Positions 58,149 through 64,000 of a DNA stretch of 64,000 bases are shown here, one piece after another. The position numbers and the translations under genes were made by a program. The first letter of the stretch is position 1. Each line of letters starts with the position of its first letter. Where the stretch lies: positions 29,417 through 93,416 of the forward strand of contig JBJXFB010000150.1 of NCBI GenBank assembly GCA_046155895.1, read 5' to 3'. Source of the DNA: DASYPQ01 sp046155895 (GTDB taxonomy: Bacteria > Planctomycetota > UBA1135 > GCA-002686595). The notes under the pieces are model-generated. The model was not told the DNA's origin. It saw nothing but the letters and a program-made list of their open reading frames with translations, and made no database searches.

Positions 58149-59750
58149 ATGGCTTCGCCTTCGAGCCTCGAGCGCGCCGGCTCGCCCTACGCGGCGCGGA
58201 ATCGGGGATCGCGCGACGGCGAGCCGCCGCGCGAGAAGTCGAACCCGGGCCTCTTCGGCTCCGTCTCGTGCTTCTTCTCCGAAACCGTGTGGAGCGAGGC
58301 CCGCCCCCGCCGGGGATTGCGCGGGCTCTTCTACCGCGTCTGCCGGATCCTGCACCTGTGCGTGCGGGGGTTCATCCAGGACGACTGCGTGTTCCGCGCC
58401 TCCGCGCTGACGTACATCACGGTCCTCTCGCTCGTCCCGCTGCTCGCGTTCTCGTTCTCGGTCGCCCAGGGGTTCGGGTTCTACGAGAAGCTCGTCGCGG
58501 ACACGATCAATCCCTTCCTCGACAGCACCTTCGGTCCGGTGGCCTCCGGAGGGGCGCTCGTTCCGGACGCTCCGGCACAGAGCCACGAGATCCGCGTCGC
58601 GGTCGACCGCGTGCTCGCGATGGCGGGGAGCTACGTCAAGGAGACGAAGGTCGCGAGCCTCGGGGCCCTCGGCCTCGTCATCCTGTTGTGGGCCGTGCTC
58701 AAGCTCCTGGGGACGATCGAGCGCTCCTTCAACCACATCTGGGGCGTCCAGAGGCCGCGCTCGATCGTGCGCAAGTTCTCCGACTACCTGGCGATGGTGA
58801 TCGTGGCCCCGATCTTCCTCTTCACGGCGACGGCGGTCACGGCGGCCGCGGAGAGCCACGGCGTGACCGAGATCCTGCGCGAGAAGCTCCACCTCGGACT
58901 GATCCTCGACCTCCTCGTCAAGGCCGTGCCCCTGATCGCCCTCTGGCTGGGCTTCACCTTCGTGTACCTGGTGATGCCCAACGCGCGGACGCGCATCGTC
59001 TCCGCCGTGATCGGGGCGATCGTCGGCGGGAGCCTCTGGCACCTGACGCTGCTGCTCCACATCAAGTTCCAGGTCGGCGTCGCGAACTACAACGCGATCT
59101 ACGCGAGCTTCGCGGCGATCCCGATCTTCCTGGTCTGGATCCAGTTCTCCTGGGTGGCCGTCCTCGTCGGCGCGGAGGTCTGCTTCGCGCACCAGAGCGA
59201 GCCGGACTACCTGCGCGTCGCGCGCTCGCGCCCTTCGGACCACGCGTTCAAGGAGCTGCTTGCGGTCCGCGCGATGGCGCGGATCGGCCAGCGCTTCCTC
59301 TCCGGCGGCCCGGGTTGGACCGCCGACGGCCTGGCGACCGAGCTCGCGGTGCCGATCCGGCCGATGGAGGAGGTGCTGGACCTGCTGATCGAGGGCGGCG
59401 TGCTCGCCGTCGCCCCGACGGGCTCGCAGGACGCTTTCCTGCCCGCGCGCGACCTCGACACGATCACGGTGAAGTCGGTGCTCGACGCGCTCAAGGGCAC
59501 CCGCGGTCCCGTCGACGTGCCCGCGCGCACGAAGGCCGACCACCGGATCGACGGGATGCTCGCGGCGCTGAACCAGGAGATGGCGGACTCGCCCAGCAAC
59601 GCGACGATGCGCAACCTCGCGCTGGCCGTGTCGCAGGAAAATACCGAACCAGGTTCGTTTTCTCGCACCGCGAGCAGCGGTCCGGAGAACGCGACGGCCC
59701 GGCTCGCGGTGCGAGAAAACGAACCTGGTTCGGTATTTCGCGGAAGCTAG
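58149..59750 (+). CDS. YihY/BrkB family membrane protein
   Basis: A 533-residue protein of the YihY/virulence-factor-BrkB family. Six hydrophobic helices lie in about residues 85-350 ('RASALTYITVLSLVPLLAFSFSVAQGF' is the family's first conserved segment, 'FNHIWGVQRPRS' and 'YNAIYASFAAIPIFLVWIQFSWVAVLVGAEV' follow). The region after 370 is a winged-helix-like domain ('GWTADGLATELAVPIRPMEEVLDLLIEGGVL'). The last 36 codons are encoded by a large inverted repeat, so the natural C-terminus was probably near residue 497 and was extended by insertion. Its TAG stop shares CTAG with the converging M28 gene. Confidence 0.87.
   Translation: MASPSSLERAGSPYAARNRGSRDGEPPREKSNPGLFGSVSCFFSETVWSEARPRRGLRGLFYRVCRILHLCVRGFIQDDCVFRASALTYITVLSLVPLLAFSFSVAQGFGFYEKLVADTINPFLDSTFGPVASGGALVPDAPAQSHEIRVAVDRVLAMAGSYVKETKVASLGALGLVILLWAVLKLLGTIERSFNHIWGVQRPRSIVRKFSDYLAMVIVAPIFLFTATAVTAAAESHGVTEILREKLHLGLILDLLVKAVPLIALWLGFTFVYLVMPNARTRIVSAVIGAIVGGSLWHLTLLLHIKFQVGVANYNAIYASFAAIPIFLVWIQFSWVAVLVGAEVCFAHQSEPDYLRVARSRPSDHAFKELLAVRAMARIGQRFLSGGPGWTADGLATELAVPIRPMEEVLDLLIEGGVLAVAPTGSQDAFLPARDLDTITVKSVLDALKGTRGPVDVPARTKADHRIDGMLAALNQEMADSPSNATMRNLALAVSQENTEPGSFSRTASSGPENATARLAVRENEPGSVFRGS
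59639..59738. repeat. Perfect 37-bp inverted repeat inside the 3' end of the YihY/BrkB gene
   Basis: Arms at 59639-59675 and 59702-59738 are exact reverse complements, separated by 26 bp. Each arm holds an inner palindrome CGAACC-A-GGTTCG (left copy at 59645-59657). The element lies between two convergent genes and inside the coding region of one. Size and symmetry resemble a REP/REPIN-type element or a small non-autonomous mobile element. No target-site duplication was recognised. Confidence 0.85.
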
Positions 59751-61159
59751 CGCACGCCCGCGGGGGGCAGGCGGTCTCCCGCCTCGGCCGCTCCGTACGC
59801 CATCGCCGCGAGCACGGCCGCGCCGAGCTCGAGCTCGCGGGGGTGCACCGTGTCGAGCGTGTCGCGCGAGGAATGGTGCAGGTCGAAGTATCTCTGCGGA
59901 TCGGTCACGAGCTCCATCAGGACGACGCCGTCCCTGCGAAGGACGCTGATGTCCGCGCCGCCCTCGCCGGGACGCATCATCGAGGCGCCGGCGGGCTCGA
60001 GGAGAGCCGCGATCTCGCGCAGCGCCGCGAGCGCGCTCCCCTGCGCATCCGTGGCGAAGCCGCGGGGCACGAAGCCTCCCCGGTCCGATTCGATGGCCAG
60101 GACGTGCCTCTGAAGCTCGTCCTTGTGCGCGTCGCGGTAGGCGATGCCGCCGCGCAGCCCGTTCTCCTCGTTCATGAAGAGGACGCCGCGGATCGTGCGG
60201 GCCGGACGGAGCCCGAGCGTTTTCAGGATCCGCAGGGCCTCGAGCACGTGGACGCAGCCCGCGCCGTCGTCGTGCGCGCCCTGCCCGACGTCCCAGGCGT
60301 CGAGGTGGGCCCCGATGAGGACGATCTCCTCGGGACGGCTCGCTCCGCGGATCTCGCCCACGACGTTGTGCGAGGGAGCCTCGCCCCGGTCGACGCAGTC
60401 CAGGCGCAGCGAGAGCGTCACCTTCTTGCCCGAGCGGGCCAGCGTTCCGAGCCGCTCGGCCCCCGCGGTGCTCACCGCGGCGGCCGGGATGCGCGGCACG
60501 CCCTCCTCGTAGCGCATCGCCCCGGTGTGCGGGACGTCGTCGAGGCGCAAGGTCATCGAGCGGACGATCGCCGCCACCGCGCCGCGCTTGGCGGCTTCGA
60601 TCGCGCCGCGGCCGCGCTGGTTCACGGCGCCTCCGTAGGCTTCGAAGGGATCGAGCTCGCGCGGATCCATCGGCCGGTCGAAGAGCACGATCTTGCCGCG
60701 CGCGGCGTCGGCCTCGCAATCGAGCTCCTCGAAGCTGCGGACGATCAAGAGCTCGCCTTGGACGCCTTCGCGCGGGGTCCCGGCGCTCCCGCCGAGCGCG
60801 AGGATCGGGAGGAAGGTCTCCTTCTTGTCCTCGGGCGCGACGACGGTCAACGTCGCGCGCGCGCCGCGCTCCCAGTGCGGAACGGTGCAGGGCTCCAGGC
60901 GCACGTTTTCGAGGCCGATCGCCTCCATCTCGCTCGCGGCCCAGGTGACTGCATTCGCGGCGCCGGCCGAGCCCGACAGCCGGTGCGGGGCGGCCAGGCA
61001 CAGCTCCGCGAGCTTCGAGTAGGCCTGCGGATGAGCCAGCGCCTCGCCGTGGATGCGGGCGAATTCATCCGCCAACGTCTTCGGTGCGGGGTTTTCCGCG
61101 GACTGCCCCGATGCGAGCGCCGGACCGAGAAGTGCGAGCACCAAGCCGGCGGCGGGCAT
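59747..61159 (-). CDS. Secreted M28 family peptidase with PA-like insert
   Basis: A 470-residue exported zinc peptidase. The signal peptide covers residues 1-18. A PA-like insert lies at about 120-250. Zinc ligands are visible in 'IGAHLDAWDVGQGAHDDGAG' (His and Asp), 'MNEENGLRGG' (Glu-Glu), 'ESDRGG' (Asp) and 'LHHSSRDT' (His), the complete M28 set. Such enzymes are aminopeptidases or carboxypeptidases; the exact specificity is not readable. The ATG at 61159 lies 7 bp after a TATAAG -10 box, so the mRNA is probably leaderless. Its stop overlaps that of the YihY gene. Confidence 0.9.
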   Translation of the reverse strand: MPAAGLVLALLGPALASGQSAENPAPKTLADEFARIHGEALAHPQAYSKLAELCLAAPHRLSGSAGAANAVTWAASEMEAIGLENVRLEPCTVPHWERGARATLTVVAPEDKKETFLPILALGGSAGTPREGVQGELLIVRSFEELDCEADAARGKIVLFDRPMDPRELDPFEAYGGAVNQRGRGAIEAAKRGAVAAIVRSMTLRLDDVPHTGAMRYEEGVPRIPAAAVSTAGAERLGTLARSGKKVTLSLRLDCVDRGEAPSHNVVGEIRGASRPEEIVLIGAHLDAWDVGQGAHDDGAGCVHVLEALRILKTLGLRPARTIRGVLFMNEENGLRGGIAYRDAHKDELQRHVLAIESDRGGFVPRGFATDAQGSALAALREIAALLEPAGASMMRPGEGGADISVLRRDGVVLMELVTDPQRYFDLHHSSRDTLDTVHPRELELGAAVLAAMAYGAAEAGDRLPPAGVR

Positions 61160-61166
61160 TGCGGCG

Positions 61167-61196
61167 CTTATAGCTTGTCTGGCGCGCGCGGGTCAA
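61167..61196 (-). promoter_or_regulatory. Strong promoter of the M28 peptidase gene, leaderless
   Basis: Minus strand: TTGACC (61191-61196), 18-bp spacer, TATAAG (61167-61172), then 7 bp to ATG 61159. Both hexamers are near consensus and there is no room for a ribosome binding site. Confidence 0.6.
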
Positions 61197-61391
61197 AGGA
61201 CTCCATGGGGCGCCGAGCGAGGCTCGGACACCGGATGTCGAGTTCGTCAGGAAGGCTTGGAGGGAACCCCGGACGGGCTTCAAACGTCACGTGGGGCCCA
61301 TGGCGGCCCCCCGCAACGAGGGGTACGCTCTGTTGATCGGTCGGCTCGCCGCTTCGTCCCGGATCCACCCCCGCCCCTGGAGTTCCTCGTG

Positions 61392-63851
61392 ATGCAATCC
61401 CGCTCCCTGTTCGTAGCTTCGATCGCCCTCCTCGCTGTGGCCTGTTTCGGCGGCACGGCGTCCGCGCAGACACCGTGCACGAGCCCCGGAGGGCCCGACG
61501 TGATCGTCGGGGACATCACGGGACCTCAGGACTACGCCGTGGCGAGTGGGCGCGACGCGCTCGCGCTCGGGACGTACTCCTGTAACGTGGGGGACGTCTG
61601 GCTGAACTGGATCTCGGGCACGAACCAGCACCCCGTGATCGGGGGCGAACTCTACCGGTTTAAGATCGTGAACGGCGCGGGCCGCTTCGAGCAGGTCGGC
61701 CTGTCCTGGCTCAAGCACGGGTTTTTCGCCTTGAGCAACAACCTGTGCTGCACGAACTGCCTGTCGACCGACGGGACGCACCTCGGCGTGCGCTGCGCGG
61801 ACCCCTACACCGCCTCGCGGAACGGTACGCAGAGCGGCCTCGGCCCGCGCTACCAGGTTAATGCGTCCACGGGCTTCTTCAATTACCCGCCGCACCACAG
61901 CCCCTCTGGGGGCAACGCGGGCCGGATCGAAGTCGACCTCGCGGATCTGGAAGTGACGACCGGCTCGACCACGAAGTACTTCGGCAGCGCGCAGTACGTC
62001 TCCCCGGACGACGCCGCGGCCGGCAACCAGAACAACAACGCGTCCTACCGCGGCGTGACCACCGCCGTCGTCAGTGGCAACTGGGACTTCGGCTTCACCG
62101 GCAACACCGTGCGCGAAGTCCCGGCGATCAAGGCATGGGCGACCTGCGAGAGCGGCGTCACCTTCCGCGAAATGCAGATCCCGAGCGACGGCCTCCTGAT
62201 CCTCGGCTACAAGACGACGAACCTCGGCGGGGGCCAGCACCACTACGAGTACTCGCTCTACAACATGAACTCCGACCGGAGCGTCCGCGGCTTCACGGTG
62301 CCGATCGGCCCGGGCGTCACGATCTCGAACGTGGGCTTCCGCGACGTGACATACCGCGCCAACGACGGGATCGGCGGCACGCAGAACTTCGACGGGACCG
62401 ACTGGGCCTTCGCGAACAACGGGAGCTCGGTCTCCTGGACCGCGCCGACCTTCGCCGCGAACTCGAATGCCAACGCGCTGCGCTGGGGGACCACGTACAG
62501 CTTCCGCTTCGACGCGAACGCGCCGCCGAACACGGGGACCCTCACCCTCGACACCTTCAAGGTCGTCGGCACGGTCACCACGCAGATCGACATGCCCGGC
62601 ACGCCGCCTCCGCCGGTCGACACGGACGGGGACGGCGTCTTCGACAACCTGGACAACTGCGTCAACGTCCCCAACGCCAACCAGGCGAACGCCGACAACG
62701 ACTCGACGGGTGACGTGTGCGACCCCTGCACGGACACGGACGGCGACGGCTTCGGCAACCCGGGCTTCGCGAACTCCTGCACGACCGACAACTGCCCGTC
62801 GGACGCGAACGCCAACCAGGCGAACTTCGACGGCGACTCCCAGGGCGACGTCTGCGATGCCGACGACGACAATGACGGGACGCCGGACACGACCGACGGA
62901 TGCGACTTCGACCCGGCCAAGACGTCGCCCGGCCAGTGCGGCTGCGGGACGCCCGACACGGACGGCGACGGCGACGGCGTGGCGAACTGCAACGACGGCT
63001 GCCCGACCGATCCGAACAAGACCTCGCCCGGCCTGTGCGGGTGCAACGTCGCGGACACGGATTCGGACGGAGACGGCACGCCCAACTGCACGGACGGCTG
63101 CCCGAACGACCCGGCCAAGGTCGCGCCGGGTGCCTGCGGCTGCAACGTCGCCGAGACGGACATCGACAACGACTTGATCACGGACTGCGTGGACAACTGC
63201 CCGGGGCTCTACAACCCCAACCAGGAGGACTGCGACGGCGACCAGGTCGGCGACCAGTGCGCCATCCTGGCCGGTGCTCCCGACTGCAACCTGAACGGGA
63301 TCCCGGACAACTGCGACATCAGCCTCGGCTCGAGCCAGGACACGAACCAGAACGGCGTGCCGGACGAGTGCCAGTCGGGAGCCGTGTCGTTCTGCTTCGG
63401 CAACACCGCGTGTCCTTGCGCGAACAACGGCTCGCCGGGACGCGGCTGCAAGAACTCGAATCCGGGGAGCACGGGAGCCTTGCTCCAGGGTTCCGGGAGC
63501 ACGGTGCCCGACACCATGGTCCTCACGGCGAGCGGCGAGCGGCCCACGTCGCTGTCGATCTTCCTCCAGGGCGACGCGACCCAGGTGGCAGTGCCCTACG
63601 GCGACGGCAAGCGCTGCGTGACCGGCACCCTGAAGCGGATCTCGACCAAGGACGCGGTCGGCGGGGTGGCGAGCTACCCGGGTATCGGGGAGCAGTCGAT
63701 CTCGGCGAAGTCGGCCTCGCTCGGCGATCCGATCGCTCCGGGCGCGACGCGGGTGTACATGACCTACTACCGCGACGGCAACCAGACGTTCTGCCCGACG
63801 CCTACGGGGAGCTCGTTCAACGCGACGCAGGCGATCATGCTGGTCTGGTAG
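61392..63851 (+). CDS. Large secreted protein with thrombospondin type-3 repeats
   Basis: An 819-residue exported protein. Signal peptide at 1-26. Residues 27-410 are a beta-rich domain of unknown family. From about 412 to 665 there are thrombospondin type-3 repeats, Asp-rich calcium-binding units such as 'DTDGDGVFDNLDNC', 'DTDGDGFGNPG' and 'DTDSDGDGTPNCTDGC'. The C-terminal 145 residues ('SFCFGNTACPCANNGSPGRGCKNS', then 'GALLQGSGSTVPDTMVL') form a Cys/Gly module that I associate with secreted proteins of high-GC planctomycetes. ATG 61392 directly precedes the signal peptide. It is probably a surface or matrix protein; no enzymatic motif is seen. Confidence 0.85.
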   Translation: MQSRSLFVASIALLAVACFGGTASAQTPCTSPGGPDVIVGDITGPQDYAVASGRDALALGTYSCNVGDVWLNWISGTNQHPVIGGELYRFKIVNGAGRFEQVGLSWLKHGFFALSNNLCCTNCLSTDGTHLGVRCADPYTASRNGTQSGLGPRYQVNASTGFFNYPPHHSPSGGNAGRIEVDLADLEVTTGSTTKYFGSAQYVSPDDAAAGNQNNNASYRGVTTAVVSGNWDFGFTGNTVREVPAIKAWATCESGVTFREMQIPSDGLLILGYKTTNLGGGQHHYEYSLYNMNSDRSVRGFTVPIGPGVTISNVGFRDVTYRANDGIGGTQNFDGTDWAFANNGSSVSWTAPTFAANSNANALRWGTTYSFRFDANAPPNTGTLTLDTFKVVGTVTTQIDMPGTPPPPVDTDGDGVFDNLDNCVNVPNANQANADNDSTGDVCDPCTDTDGDGFGNPGFANSCTTDNCPSDANANQANFDGDSQGDVCDADDDNDGTPDTTDGCDFDPAKTSPGQCGCGTPDTDGDGDGVANCNDGCPTDPNKTSPGLCGCNVADTDSDGDGTPNCTDGCPNDPAKVAPGACGCNVAETDIDNDLITDCVDNCPGLYNPNQEDCDGDQVGDQCAILAGAPDCNLNGIPDNCDISLGSSQDTNQNGVPDECQSGAVSFCFGNTACPCANNGSPGRGCKNSNPGSTGALLQGSGSTVPDTMVLTASGERPTSLSIFLQGDATQVAVPYGDGKRCVTGTLKRISTKDAVGGVASYPGIGEQSISAKSASLGDPIAPGATRVYMTYYRDGNQTFCPTPTGSSFNATQAIMLVW

Positions 63852-63870
63852 GAGCGCGGGCTCGAGACAC

Positions 63871-63921
63871 CGACCTCCGGTCGGGATCCCATGCGGGTCC
63901 GGGCCGGAGGTCGATGCTTTT
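63871..63921 (+). terminator. Rho-independent terminator after the TSP3 protein gene
   Basis: A 10-bp perfect stem (CGACCTCCGG 63871-63880 / CCGGAGGTCG 63904-63913), with partly paired inner bases, followed 4 bp later by TTTT at 63918-63921. It begins 19 bp after the stop codon. Confidence 0.75.
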
Positions 63922-63927
63922 AACTGA

Positions 63928-63975
63928 ACTCCGCCTTCGGGGCGGGCCGTACTCGGCCCGCCCCGAAGGCGGAGT
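63928..63975. terminator. Second hairpin: 22-bp perfect stem with 4-nt loop
   Basis: Arms at 63928-63949 and 63954-63975 are exact reverse complements around the loop TACT. No T-run follows on the plus strand in the visible sequence. It may stop a transcript entering from the right, or be a repeat element. Confidence 0.7.
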
Positions 63976-64000
63976 CGCGTGGCCGCGCGAGGCGGCCGAG

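Noticed and set aside
62620..63250. Repeated GAC/GGC units as a DNA repeat or CRISPR-like array
   Set aside because: They encode the Asp-rich calcium loops of thrombospondin type-3 repeats; spacing follows the protein repeat.
1..64000. tRNA, rRNA, CRISPR, insertion sequence, prophage or replication origin
   Set aside because: Intergenic stretches were read on both strands and none showed cloverleaf, repeat-spacer, transposase or origin-box features. A covariance-model scan would be more sensitive than reading.

Overview
The window is very GC-rich, gene-dense chromosomal DNA. It carries many secreted or lipidated proteins of unknown role. The last complete protein (61392-63851) has thrombospondin type-3 calcium repeats and a Cys/Gly C-terminal module of a kind I associate with high-GC Planctomycetota, so a planctomycete or close relative is my best guess (inference, not proven). 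No rRNA, tRNA, CRISPR array, transposase or phage gene was seen.

Layout. 1-9.5 kb: a 5'-partial hypothetical gene, matrixin protease, M20 amidohydrolase, large secreted polysaccharide-lyase-like protein, CPA2 cation/proton antiporter and DUF2961-like protein. 9.5-11.8 kb: a PLP aminotransferase translationally coupled to egtD (histidine trimethylation). 13.0-16.6 kb: two ABC-2 exporter pairs in one overlapping operon. 16.6-20.1 kb: a PhnCDE-type ABC importer whose binding protein most resembles the putative selenate branch. Divergent from it, 20.3-24.4 kb: a Tat-exported, PaoABC-like molybdenum aldehyde oxidoreductase operon with a small Cys-rich protein. 25-35 kb, minus strand: truD, a GH20 enzyme, a multicopper oxidase with HYR domain, lipoproteins and two redox proteins interrupted by an in-frame TGA at the first residue of the CxxC motif, read here as selenocysteine. 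35-47 kb: lipoprotein, YceI, tandem SPFH proteins, FdhF/YdeP-like oxidoreductase, prolyl oligopeptidase, UMF1-type MFS transporter, methyltransferase. 47.4-49.6 kb: a less GC-rich block that is an integron gene-cassette array without an integrase (CALIN), with three supported attC sites. 49.7-64 kb: SPFH/zinc-ribbon protein, pseudopilin operon, HEAT-repeat protein, two zinc-ribbon proteins, RRM protein, YihY/BrkB protein ending in a large inverted repeat, M28 peptidase and the TSP3 protein followed by two strong hairpins.

How it fits together. The most distinctive theme is selenium and redox: two selenocysteine thiol-redox proteins (UPPC and ULYC motifs), a candidate selenium-oxyanion importer and molybdopterin enzymes lie within about 25 kb. 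The second theme is the cassette array, where cassette ends and attC cores match in the way integrase chemistry predicts. Several genes also appear to be transcribed as leaderless mRNAs, with a -10 box 6-9 nt before the start codon, and neighbouring genes are tightly packed with shared start or stop codons.
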